A DNA stretch of 64,000 bases from Phanerodontia chrysosporium. Its lineage: Eukaryota; Basidiomycota; Agaricomycetes; Polyporales; Phanerochaetaceae. Below are positions 46,247 to 55,099 of the stretch, one piece after another; the first letter of the stretch is position 1; each line of letters begins with the position of its first letter. Below the pieces are notes generated by a model that worked only from the letters and a program-made list of their open reading frames with translations, had not been told where the DNA came from and ran no database searches. Location: NCBI GenBank assembly GCA_001910725.1, contig MJGA01000014.1:434001-498000 (forward strand), given 5' to 3'. The position numbers were made by a program, and so were the translations under genes.

Positions 46247-47078
46247 GGCGGGCGCGGAACGGGAGGGGCAGCGTGCGCTCTGCTCGAATCGAAATGTGCA
46301 AGCAGGATGATCGCCCGCTCGAGCGTTCGGCAAGTCCCGAGCACCTGCATTTGGGCAAGTACGTTCGCGAGCCCTGCAGGGTGGGGGACTCGCGTCCTCA
46401 CCTCGATTTTGTCCCAGCGAGCGATGGAGGAACTTCTGATCCTTTCCACGAGTGCTGTGCTATACCGTGATCGGGTATCCACAACGACTCTAGCAGGGCG
46501 GAGCACACTCACCGGGTGACGAGCCTATCTGCACAGCGTGCCGAGAGAGGTGTCGAGAGGGAATATCAGGTGGATGAGTGACCTGACATCTATGGTGTAC
46601 GTACAGATGTCGAGAACTTGCCAACAACGATCTTGACGCCCGAACACAGACAACTGCGAGACCGCCTAAACAGAGGAGGGGAAGTGAATGTATCAGCTTG
46701 TGTAAGGTAGTGCATGCAGCTCAGCTAAAGCGGGCACCGGTAGTATAGATCTGCAGAGGTAGAAGGACTTGACCACGCTCTTGCTACGGCGTCTCTACAA
46801 AGGTTGAAACCCTCCTTACAGCTGGTATAAACTGGTCCTACCAGAGCTGCAAAGGCTGTTATTACCTCGGTTTACAAGGGGTAACACTGGTTCTTATCGG
46901 TCTTGTGTATGCAGCTGTAATGATGTAAAGGGACCCGGATAGGCAACTTAAATTCACGTCATCAAAATGTCAAAAAATCGATACTAAAATCATTCTTGCT
47001 CTTCTGCACCCTCCCTCGCCCCCTACAGCAGCTCGTTTCACCAGCGCACTACCAGCAGCACTGTTAGACCACAATACC
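46247..47078. other. Intergenic, includes probable left end of the DNA transposon
   Basis: No gene seen. Somewhere between about 46.6 kb and 47.0 kb the Plavaka-type element should begin, but no terminal inverted repeat could be fixed. Confidence 0.4.
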
Positions 47079-47300
47079 ATGCCTCGGGGTGGCACCAGTG
47101 ACGCGCCCCCGACACGCAGGCCGCCACCGCCAACAGGCGCTTCCGCCCCACCGCTCACGGCTGCCGATTGGGCTGCATATAGCGCGTTCACGCGAGAACT
47201 AAAGGAGCATGACCCAGATTGTGAACCACCGAGCCTTCTCACGTGGAAGGCAATGACGACTGGCGCACCTGCAACACCTCAGGGACCCGCTGTGGCGTCC

Positions 47301-47636
47301 TGTAAGAGTCTGAATACGTGTATAGAGGACTTGAGCGCAGGCCTCAAGTGTAGCGCGAGTACAGAAGACTTGGACTCAGGCTCCAAGTGTAGCAATAGAT
47401 AACTAGACGAGAGTACAAGAGGAGAAGCTGAAGAAAAGAGTACAGAGAGGTAGTCCTTATATACTCTAACCCAGGCCTGCTACCAGGAGGGAACAACGAG
47501 GCATAGGCTACCAGTCAGTATGAGTCATAATGAATCAAGGGATGAAACATGATGAAAGAGGGGTGAAACATGTAAGAGAAAAGAGAGGATCAAATAAATC
47601 AGTATAGCCTTGCACAGCCATATCCCAACTGTAACA
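47301..47636 (-). repeat. 3' LTR
   Basis: 336 bp, TG...CA, same sequence as 55100-55435 as far as can be read by eye. The internal edge in element sense is GACGGGGACGTAA, a weak candidate polypurine tract. Confidence 0.95.
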
Positions 47637-47675
47637 TTACGTCCCCGTCCACGGTCGAGCTCCGTCGAGACCGAC

Positions 47676-49034
47676 TTACTGCGTGATACACTCCGGAGGC
47701 AGATCGGAGTCTGTCAAAGTGGAGCTGTTGCCGGGGGCATCCGCGTTATGAGGAGTCGTATCTCGAGGTGTATACGGAGGTGGAATGATGGTGGGTTCGT
47801 CGTTGGAGACACGAGCACGACGGTCGCGACGACGTTGACGACGAGATGGGGTATTTGTGTTGCTGTTGGGTGATACCTCATTGAACGACCATCCCCGAGT
47901 GGGGCGAGTCTCCCGATAGAGGGGAGCCCAGACCCTCTGGTTGTACTGAGGGCGGCGAGGAAGGGGTTCGGTGCGATGAGCTGTCTGGGAGCGAAAGTGG
48001 AGTCGTTCGCCGTATTGCACGTGTCCGATGTTTGGATCGAAGTACGTGTTCCAGACTCCGTCTACCATTTCCACGATGTGGTCGTCTTGTTCTGCGAGAG
48101 TGGCAACGAGAAGTTCTTGCTCTCGTTGAGCATCGTAGAGATGGTTGAGCTGATCGCGGATTCGTCGGGCCATTCGGACGAGGCGTGGAGCGGCTGTGGA
48201 TTGGAGCTGTTGGATAAGGTCACCGACAGCATCTCGGGTGTTGTCGGTGATGCGTTGGACGTGGATGGTGGCAAGAGCGTAGTTTGCAAATACCGCGCAG
48301 GTAGTCGTCGCTCCCTCTTGGAACGCCGTGGAGCGGAGTGCGTCTCGGGTGACAGGGTGATACTGGATGTTGTTGAGGCGTTCTCGAAATTGGGGCCAAT
48401 CGCGTTCTGCGGCGAGCTGTTCTTCGTAGGCATGATTGGCGAAGTGCCTGACGGTGACGCCGTTCCAGGTCCTTTCTCCATGTTGTCCTGTGACCCCTTC
48501 GTGCCAGTCTCCTTCGACATACCAGGGTCTGTCTTCGACGAGGGTGTCGGAGTTAGAGGTTGCGGGCTCTTGGCTTTCGCCTGGGAGCTCTTGGACGTCA
48601 GGGTCTTGGGCATTTGGCTCGGAGGGTGGTTCTTCTCGGACGGGTTCCTCGTCAACGTCTCCTCTTCTGTCTTCTTCGGCCAGGCGGAGGATCTCAGGGA
48701 GGGACGATCCGATGAGTTCTCGGATACGTTCTTGGGCCTCCCATGCGACGATCCGTCGTTCGACCTCGTCGTCGAAGGCGAGCTGGGATTTGGTGCACCA
48801 TTCGAGGATGATCTTCCAGAGATCATTTCGCTCGTTGGGAGTGGGGTTGTTGTTGAGCCAGTCGTTGATGGTGATGTCGATGTTGCGGGTGAAAATGTGG
48901 TCAGTGAAGTCGTCTGGGAGGAGTTGGCTAAGGGCGAGAAGTCGGTCATTGTTGGTGATGGGGATGGTGTCGCTGCCCATGAGGGTAGCGAGGGCCTGGA
49001 TGCGCTGGTAGGTGGAGGAGAAGTTGGTCGACAT
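47676..49034 (-). CDS. Retrotransposon third ORF (env position), unknown function
   Basis: 452-residue open frame starting MSTNFSSTYQRIQALATLMG, just after the chromodomain region of pol, and ending 40 bp before the 3' LTR. It has protein-like composition. The N-terminal third is helical and charged (LLALSQLLPDDFTDHIFTRN, WKIILEWCTKSQLAFDDEVE). An acidic Pro-rich linker follows. A second helical domain reads LNNIQYHPVTRDALRSTAF and HLYDAQREQELLVATLAEQD. A basic patch (RRQRRRDRRAR) lies near the C terminus. No signal peptide or transmembrane segment is seen, so it is not a normal envelope protein. It overlaps, in another frame, a low-complexity extension of pol. Confidence 0.6.
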   Translation of the reverse strand: MSTNFSSTYQRIQALATLMGSDTIPITNNDRLLALSQLLPDDFTDHIFTRNIDITINDWLNNNPTPNERNDLWKIILEWCTKSQLAFDDEVERRIVAWEAQERIRELIGSSLPEILRLAEEDRRGDVDEEPVREEPPSEPNAQDPDVQELPGESQEPATSNSDTLVEDRPWYVEGDWHEGVTGQHGERTWNGVTVRHFANHAYEEQLAAERDWPQFRERLNNIQYHPVTRDALRSTAFQEGATTTCAVFANYALATIHVQRITDNTRDAVGDLIQQLQSTAAPRLVRMARRIRDQLNHLYDAQREQELLVATLAEQDDHIVEMVDGVWNTYFDPNIGHVQYGERLHFRSQTAHRTEPLPRRPQYNQRVWAPLYRETRPTRGWSFNEVSPNSNTNTPSRRQRRRDRRARVSNDEPTIIPPPYTPRDTTPHNADAPGNSSTLTDSDLPPECITQ

Positions 49035-52000
49035 TGCGGAGGGTTTGTAGAGGCAGTTGTACTAGTGGCTGATGTTGTAGAGCGAGGTCGCTGCTGACCA
49101 TGAAGCCTAGGGTGTCTGCTTTTATATTCTTCGAGTAGTTCCTTGGCGTTCTCGAGATGAGATTCCGGTTCCCATGAGTTTTCCGCCGTTGGTTGGTCTT
49201 TCCACCTGATGAGGTAACGTCTTCCGTTGCCCCAGGGACGATCCGCCAAAATGGCTTCAACTTCGTACTCCTCGTGACCATCGATAAGGTCAGGAGGGGG
49301 GTTCAGGAAGTTTTTCCCATGCTGCGGTGTTTCATGATACGGAGATAGAAGCGAAGCATGTATCACGGGGTGAATCTTCATGGTTTTGGGAAGCGCCAAC
49401 TTGTACACGAGGCGCGATAAGACCTTGGCTATCTTGAAGGGTCCGTGCCTCTTGGGAGCTAGCTTCTTGAAGGGGTAGCCGTCGTCGTGATGAGTCATTT
49501 CCAACCAGACCTTCTGACCTTCTTTGAAAGGTTGGAAATGCCGGCAGACCCGGGTAGCCATTTGTGCCGTGGCATAATCTAATGCGGCTCCTGCTTCTTC
49601 TTGTGCCCGTTGTCGCCTTCTGAACCATTCTTGAATAGAAGGGACTTTGGACTTGGCGAATTGTGTGGGTAACGCCATTGGGTGAGAACCGTACATAAGG
49701 AAGAAGGGAGAATGGTGGGTCGCCGAGTGTTCCCTATTGTTGAAGGCAAACTCCATATTCGTTACGAAGTCTGCCCAGTCATGCGGGTGGTTGGAGCAGA
49801 AGATCCGTAGGTAGGATTCGATTTCGCGGTTGACGCGTTCTGTTTCACCATCCGTTTGAGGGTGATATGGTGTACTCAGGCGTTGTTCTGTTCCGGTGAG
49901 TCTCCATAATTCCCGCATGACTTGCGAGTCGAACTGTGGTCCCCTATCCGATAGGAATACACTTGGCATCCCGAAGCGACGAAAAACTTGATTATGGTAG
50001 TTTGTGGCGGTCGTTATTGCATCGATTTTTTCGGTGCAAGGGATAAGGATTACCCCCTTCGTAGAATCGTGGTCGACCACGACCATCAGAGCTGAATAGC
50101 CGCGGGACACAGGGAGATGAGTGATGAAGTCACAGGTGACGAAAGCAAAAGGGCGAGATCGGTGCGTGGCCTTGATCGGCTGTAGCGGCGGTTTCGTGGG
50201 ATGCGTGTTGACTTTCATCTGTTGGCAGGTAGCGCAACCTTGCACGTATGCAGCGACAAAGGAGCGCATTCCTGGCCAGTAAAAGTCCCGGTCAATGAGT
50301 TCAGCTGTTTTATACCTTCCCGGATGGCCAGTTATAGGGGAATCGTGATAAAGGTGTGTTACTTGGCGTCGGAGTTGAAGGTCAGATGGAACATAACATT
50401 TATCGCGGTAGAAGATGAGGCCATCTTCAAATGACCAGTCATCTCGTGTAGTTCGCCCAGGGAAAGGGAGGTGAGTGCTGTTTAGTGCTGCAATGACTGT
50501 GTTGGCAAAAGGGTCGTCTTCTGTGAGACGTCGAATATCCCTTCGGAGGTTGTCATCGAATGGGTGGTGCATAGGAGAGATTGAATGGTCGGTGCTTGTG
50601 AGGAGGTCAGTTGCCATGTGCAATGATCGAATGCGAGTGGTTTGAAATACTGAGTCGGGGAGAAGAATAATATCGATGTTGTCGTCCGCGGTGTGAGTAG
50701 GGAAACGATTGCGGGTCATGGCGTCTGCTTGAACTAGTTGAGACCCGGGGCAATGATGAAGTGTGTAGTTGAATTGCGAAAGGAATAGATGCCATCGTGC
50801 TTGCCGTCGGTTAAGTCGTCGTGGCGAACGGAAATAAGTTAGATTCTTATGATCAGTTAGGATGCGAATTGGGTGGTATGCTCCATGTAGATAATGGCGC
50901 CATGCCTCTAGAGCGCGGATAATTGCCAAGAGTTCTCTGTCGTAGATTTCGTAGTTCCGTTCCGCTGGTAATAGGGATTGGGAAAGGTATGCGACGGGGT
51001 GCCATTCTCCATTTTCATCTTGCTGACGTAGTACCGCTGCGGTTGCCACAAGGGAAGCGTCGCATTCGATGACGAAGGGTTTAGTGGTGTCCGGAGTGAG
51101 TAGGACGGGTGCCGTGGTAAACCGTCTTTTCAATTCATCGAAGGCTTGTTGGCATTCCGTAGTCCAGTTGAACGGTGCGTCCTTCTTTGTGAGGTCCACG
51201 AGTGGGCGTGCAATATCAGAGTAATGGTCTATGAATCTTCGGTAGAAATTTCCGAAGCCCAGGAATCCTCGCACTTGCTTTACGGTAGTGGGAACTGGCC
51301 ATTCTAGGACCCCCTTGACTTTGACGGGGTCCATTGAAACATTATTGAATGATACAATCATTCCCAAAAATTCAACCGATTCGACGTCGAAGGCGCATTT
51401 TTCAGGTTTGACGAAGAGGTCGTTTTCCCGGAGTCTTCTTATGACGCGAATTGTCTTTTCCTGGATGTCTTGACTGTCGTGTCCGCAGATTAGAATGTCG
51501 TCCATGTAGATTTGTAACCATCCTTCGCCTAGCATGTCCTTGAAGATGTCGTTCATCATTGCCTGGAATGTAGCCGGTGAGTTGCACAACCCGAAGAACA
51601 TAACCGTGGGTTCAAACAGCCCTCTACTTGTCTTGAAGGCTGCCTTCCACTGGTCTCCATCTTTAATCCTGACATTGTTGTAGCCCGATCGTAGGTCCAT
51701 CTTTGTAAACCGTTTGAACCCTTTGATCTTGTCGAGGAGTTCGGAGATGAGTGGTAGCGGGTATACGTTCTTGACGGTCCCCTCATTTAGATATCTGTAA
51801 TCTTGGCATGGTCGCAGACTGCCATCCTTCTTTCCTACGAAGAAGAATGGTGATGCCATTGGAGACTTGCTTGGCCGGATATACCCTTTGCGTAGGTTTT
51901 CATCGATAAACTCATTCATCTTCTCCTCTTCCAACGGCGACAATGGGTACACTTTGCAGTCTCGGGGGACGAAATCTGGCTTGAGGTCAATGGCATGATC

Positions 52001-53284
52001 ATATGGTCTTGATTCTGGGAAGCGTTCAGCTGCCTTCTTCTCGAAGACTTCCTTGAATTCATCGAGGTAGTCTGGGATGTAGACTGCTTTCTTCTGCGAT
52101 CCTTCCTCCTGTGCTAATGTCATTGCCGGATTGACCTTTGCGTTGATGTACAGGTCGTGAATTGCTTGTGCGGTTGTGGTTTCAATGGCGCGAACCCATA
52201 CTTCATGCTTGCCTGGTGTGTATGCTAGCACGAAGTCTTCTGTCACTTCTTCATCCTGGTTAACGTAGTCGGATGAGGTGACTTGGAATTGTGGAGGGCA
52301 TTCAGGATGGGTCGCCATGCGTATTGCACCTATCGTGACGTGTAGAAGCCGTTGAAAAGACGGTCCCAAACCAGTGGATCCAAAGCCCTTGCTTCCTCGG
52401 GTGGTTTGCGTGAGGTTAGTGACTTCCTTGACCTCTGGCTGCATAATCCTTTCTAGGATTATTTGCGCAATTCTATCCCCAGGTTGTACTTGGAATGGTT
52501 CCTTGGTGTTGTTGACCAGTATGACCATGATTTCGCCTGTGTAATCTCGGTCTACCACTCCCGCGGCAACGTCGATTCCCTTTGATGCTAGCCCGCTTCT
52601 TGGAGCTATGCGAGCATACGTGCCAGTGGGAGGAGTGATCTTTAGTCCTGTCCGGACCTTCATGCGACTCCATGGTGGAATGACGATTGACTCGGCAGAG
52701 GAGATATCGTATCCAGCTGCTTCGTCACTTCCTCTAGTTGGAAGTGTTCCTCCACCTCGTTCAACTAATAAATGTGTGCGTAGAAGGGCCTCTTCTTCCT
52801 TTGTGGCTACTTGTATGATTCGTCCTTCTGGATCGGCTTCGTCGTCAATGAGAATTGTTCGGGGGGTGAAGTCGATCAAGCCTGTCTTCCAATTAATCCT
52901 TGGATTATGCTTTTGCAGCCAGTCAAATCCAAGGATTAATTCTTGTTTCCCTAGATGGGTGACGAGAAGTCGTTCCTTCATGGTCTTGCCCTTGATTACC
53001 ATTTCGGCGTTAACGTAGTTTCTGATGTTCCCTATCCTGTTCGGTGTTCCGTCGACATTGTATACTGCTATTGGTTTCTCCATTGGATGTTCTTGTAACC
53101 CGAGCTTTCGTACCAGAGATCGATCGATGAACTTGCCCTGCGCGCCCGAATCGATGAGAGCCTTGGTTGTTCCGGCATTTGTACTCGTTCTGATGGTGAC
53201 AGGAATATTTATCGATTGCGCTTGCATATCTGCCACCAATACAGAATGAATCGAGTATCTCTGAGGAGTGACAGCCGGCGTCAT
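48062..53284 (-). CDS. pol: Retrotransposon pol polyprotein with dUTPase and chromodomain
   Basis: Frame of 1,740 codons from ATG 53284. Domains in order: aspartic protease (ALIDSGAQGKFID, residue 43); dUTPase at about 170-305 with all five motifs (DEAAGYDISSA, PRSGLASKG, GVVDRDYTGEI, GDRIAQIIL, RGSKGFGSTG); reverse transcriptase (440-690) with YMDDIL at 593; and RNase H (about 735-850, VIECDAS, YDRELLAI). The integrase has an HHCC zinc site (HLYHDSPITGH...CATCQQ, about 978-1021) and catalytic Asp residues in VTCDF (1052) and LSDRG (1113), with the DDE Glu near 1147. The chromodomain lies at about 1338-1390 (YEVEAILADRPWGNGRRYLI, WEPESHLENA). Beyond about 1400 the frame is Ser/Thr/Pro-rich and overlaps the third ORF, so the true C terminus may be near 1400-1420 or the tail may be real. 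The pol frame is -1 relative to gag. Confidence 0.92.
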   Translation of the reverse strand: MTPAVTPQRYSIHSVLVADMQAQSINIPVTIRTSTNAGTTKALIDSGAQGKFIDRSLVRKLGLQEHPMEKPIAVYNVDGTPNRIGNIRNYVNAEMVIKGKTMKERLLVTHLGKQELILGFDWLQKHNPRINWKTGLIDFTPRTILIDDEADPEGRIIQVATKEEEALLRTHLLVERGGGTLPTRGSDEAAGYDISSAESIVIPPWSRMKVRTGLKITPPTGTYARIAPRSGLASKGIDVAAGVVDRDYTGEIMVILVNNTKEPFQVQPGDRIAQIILERIMQPEVKEVTNLTQTTRGSKGFGSTGLGPSFQRLLHVTIGAIRMATHPECPPQFQVTSSDYVNQDEEVTEDFVLAYTPGKHEVWVRAIETTTAQAIHDLYINAKVNPAMTLAQEEGSQKKAVYIPDYLDEFKEVFEKKAAERFPESRPYDHAIDLKPDFVPRDCKVYPLSPLEEEKMNEFIDENLRKGYIRPSKSPMASPFFFVGKKDGSLRPCQDYRYLNEGTVKNVYPLPLISELLDKIKGFKRFTKMDLRSGYNNVRIKDGDQWKAAFKTSRGLFEPTVMFFGLCNSPATFQAMMNDIFKDMLGEGWLQIYMDDILICGHDSQDIQEKTIRVIRRLRENDLFVKPEKCAFDVESVEFLGMIVSFNNVSMDPVKVKGVLEWPVPTTVKQVRGFLGFGNFYRRFIDHYSDIARPLVDLTKKDAPFNWTTECQQAFDELKRRFTTAPVLLTPDTTKPFVIECDASLVATAAVLRQQDENGEWHPVAYLSQSLLPAERNYEIYDRELLAIIRALEAWRHYLHGAYHPIRILTDHKNLTYFRSPRRLNRRQARWHLFLSQFNYTLHHCPGSQLVQADAMTRNRFPTHTADDNIDIILLPDSVFQTTRIRSLHMATDLLTSTDHSISPMHHPFDDNLRRDIRRLTEDDPFANTVIAALNSTHLPFPGRTTRDDWSFEDGLIFYRDKCYVPSDLQLRRQVTHLYHDSPITGHPGRYKTAELIDRDFYWPGMRSFVAAYVQGCATCQQMKVNTHPTKPPLQPIKATHRSRPFAFVTCDFITHLPVSRGYSALMVVVDHDSTKGVILIPCTEKIDAITTATNYHNQVFRRFGMPSVFLSDRGPQFDSQVMRELWRLTGTEQRLSTPYHPQTDGETERVNREIESYLRIFCSNHPHDWADFVTNMEFAFNNREHSATHHSPFFLMYGSHPMALPTQFAKSKVPSIQEWFRRRQRAQEEAGAALDYATAQMATRVCRHFQPFKEGQKVWLEMTHHDDGYPFKKLAPKRHGPFKIAKVLSRLVYKLALPKTMKIHPVIHASLLSPYHETPQHGKNFLNPPPDLIDGHEEYEVEAILADRPWGNGRRYLIRWKDQPTAENSWEPESHLENAKELLEEYKSRHPRLHGQQRPRSTTSATSTTASTNPPQCRPTSPPPTSASRPSLPSWAATPSPSPTMTDFSPLANSSQTTSLTTFSPATSTSPSTTGSTTTPLPTSEMISGRSSSNGAPNPSSPSTTRSNDGSSHGRPKNVSENSSDRPSLRSSAWPKKTEEETLTRNPSEKNHPPSQMPKTLTSKSSQAKAKSPQPLTPTPSSKTDPGMSKETGTKGSQDNMEKGPGTASPSGTSPIMPTKNSSPQNAIGPNFENASTTSSITLSPETHSAPRRSKRERRLPARYLQTTLLPPSTSNASPTTPEMLSVTLSNSSNPQPLHASSEWPDESAISSTISTMLNESKNFSLPLSQNKTTTSWKW

Positions 53285-53292
53285 CCTCTTAG

Positions 53293-54720
53293 TTAAAAAT
53301 CCTTCTGAGTCTCCGTGGTCTCATTGTCGTTGGTCTTCGAGCGCGTTGAATAATAGCGAGTGGCGAGTTCGTCGAATTGTTGCATGGACAAGGCCATGAC
53401 GGCGTTGATGTCAACTTGGTTCGTGTTAGAGGTTCCTTCGTTGGTTTCGTCCTTTCCTTCGACTTGTGTTGCCCTGATCTGGGTTCGACTGTTGCCCCGG
53501 TTTGACGTAAATTGGCGTGTGAATCCGCCTCGTCCGGGGTTGTTCCTTCCTTGTCCACGCCCGTTGCCTTGTTCGTTCTGCTCTTGGTTACGGCGTGGGG
53601 CTCGGCATTCTCGTGCAATGTGCCCTTCTCGTCTACAATTGTAGCACTTGACTCCAGTCTTCCTGGTGGTGATGGCGTCGATCTCCATTGCATTGGGATC
53701 AGGAGTGGACGTAGTGTTGGAGTTGGAAGTGGTGGAATGATTGGAGTAGTGCGTGTGGTCTTTACGCTGCCGGATTGATTTGACAATGCGTCTTCTATTG
53801 TCGATGATGAGGGCATGATTCTGCCAAAGGGATAGAGGGGCGTGATCCGGTACAACGAGGAGGAGTTTGTCGACGAGTTTATGATCGAGGGCGCGTACAT
53901 ATTGTTGCGCCATGGATTCATCAGCGTCGGGGTTAATGACACCTGCTTCGGCGAGAAGGGTATTGAATTCCACATTGAATTCGTGGACGGATCTGTCGCC
54001 TTGCGTAATGGCATGGAGCCTGCTCATAGCTTCCGCTCTGGGATCTGGTGATTGGTATGTGTCGAGGAAGTCTGCCTTGTGCTTGTCCCATGTGGGGAAT
54101 CCACTGAGTAAGTAGATTCGCTCTCGCATGGTGGCCCATCGTCTAGGGTACTTCTTTCCTTCGTCCTTCATTCTTGAGTCGAAGTAGCGGATCTTAGATT
54201 CGTCGGTGGGGAACTTGGAGGCTTTGGCTCTAAAGTACATCTCGCATTGGTGGACGAAGTCGCGAGCCTTCTCGGCTTCTCCAGTGAATTCTTCCGGGGG
54301 TGTCATCTGTTCGTCTTGTGGTACGAGGGCCCGTATTGCCGCTGTGAAGGCTGCTAAGACATTCTGGTCGAGGTTGGATGGAGGTTGCGGTCCGTTGCCT
54401 CCTCCTCCTGGGGAATTGCCTCCTCCTCCTCCTGGCGGATTGCCTCCTCCTCCTGGAGGATTACCTCCTCCTCCTCCTGAGGGGTTGCTTCCACTTCCTT
54501 GGCCGAGGTTTCCGTAGTGTGTGAACCATGTTCCGCTCGAGTTCACGGCCTGGTTTATGGCTTGTTGGAATAGTGCGACGGATATGCCATTAGGGTTTCC
54601 CTGAAACCCAACTCGTTGTGCCACTGCTGCGAGTAATTGTTCGACGGGTAAATCGTCGAGGTTCTGTATCGTGTTTGTTTCTTGGCGTGTTTCGGTTTCC
54701 AGCTGTGTTTCGGTGGCCAT
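53293..54720 (-). CDS. gag: Retrotransposon gag (capsid/nucleocapsid)
   Basis: 475 codons from the first ATG at 54720 (MATETQLETETRQETN). An N-terminal polar region is followed by an imperfect Gly/Pro repeat (GGGGNPPGGGG units, about 75-110). The retrotransposon gag capsid domain contains FTGEAEKARDFVHQCEMYF, YPRRWATMRERIYLL and GDRSVHEFNVEFNTLLAEAG. A CCHC zinc knuckle (CYNCRREGHIAREC) and a basic Arg/Gly/Asn-rich segment follow. The frame ends QKDF and TAA, with a T5 run just before the stop; pol starts 8 bases later. The reading frame stays open upstream of this ATG for 125 codons (see separate entry). Confidence 0.93.
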   Translation of the reverse strand: MATETQLETETRQETNTIQNLDDLPVEQLLAAVAQRVGFQGNPNGISVALFQQAINQAVNSSGTWFTHYGNLGQGSGSNPSGGGGGNPPGGGGNPPGGGGGNSPGGGGNGPQPPSNLDQNVLAAFTAAIRALVPQDEQMTPPEEFTGEAEKARDFVHQCEMYFRAKASKFPTDESKIRYFDSRMKDEGKKYPRRWATMRERIYLLSGFPTWDKHKADFLDTYQSPDPRAEAMSRLHAITQGDRSVHEFNVEFNTLLAEAGVINPDADESMAQQYVRALDHKLVDKLLLVVPDHAPLSLWQNHALIIDNRRRIVKSIRQRKDHTHYSNHSTTSNSNTTSTPDPNAMEIDAITTRKTGVKCYNCRREGHIARECRAPRRNQEQNEQGNGRGQGRNNPGRGGFTRQFTSNRGNSRTQIRATQVEGKDETNEGTSNTNQVDINAVMALSMQQFDELATRYYSTRSKTNDNETTETQKDF

Positions 54721-55095
54721 GTCGGATTGTGTGGAGTCAGTGGACGACTGTGTTTCTTCGCTTTCGTCGTGTGCTCTTGCCTCCTGTTCGTCGGAGTATC
54801 TCTCGTATTCGTCGATGCTGGGGAATCTGCTAATTTGCTGTTCTGTCGGTCGTTCGTGATCTTCTTCAGAGATTTCGTCTTCGGGTGCTGCGTTAAGGTA
54901 CCTCCAAGGGCACGGTTGTACTTGACACTTGGTCCACTGAAGTCTGTCGCGTTCGTTCTTTCCCCAGTGCTTGTCCTTGATCTGTTTCTTGTGGAATACG
55001 TGTGCGCAACTGGCGCACGCTAGCTTGTCCGTGGTGACTGCGATATTCTGGGCTTGGGCCTTAGGCAGGCCAGCCGATGCGTGTGGGAGCTTCTC
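54721..55095 (-). CDS. ATG-free open leader in frame with gag (possible N-terminal extension)
   Basis: From just after a TAG at the LTR edge (plus-strand 55096-55098) to the gag ATG there are 125 in-frame codons without a stop, and no ATG in any frame on the sense strand. The translation looks like a real domain: LACASCAHVFHKKQIKDKHW, then KCQVQPCPWRYL, then an acidic stretch ISEEDHERPTEQQIS. Cys and His spacing (C-X2-C-X2-H-X2-H, later C-X4-C) is zinc-finger-like. Initiation would need a non-AUG codon (an in-frame CTG lies at 55068-55066) or splicing. Confidence 0.5.
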
Positions 55096-55097
55096 CT
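55088..55097 (-). other. Predicted self-priming primer-binding site
   Basis: In element sense the 10 bases AGGAGAAGCT start 2 nt after the 5' LTR. They are the exact reverse complement of AGCTTCTCCT inside the LTR (55228-55219), which lies about 34 nt after a TATATAAG box, where transcription should start. No TGG start typical of a tRNA-primed site is present. This matches the Tf1/Tf2 self-priming arrangement. Confidence 0.65.
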
Positions 55098-55099
55098 AA

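Noticed and set aside
47976..49097. Long plus-strand open frame (373 codons) opposite the retrotransposon pol/ORF3 region
   Set aside because: It is antisense to two overlapping open frames and has a Val/Gly/Ser-rich shadow composition with no domain; explained by the coding bias of the minus strand.
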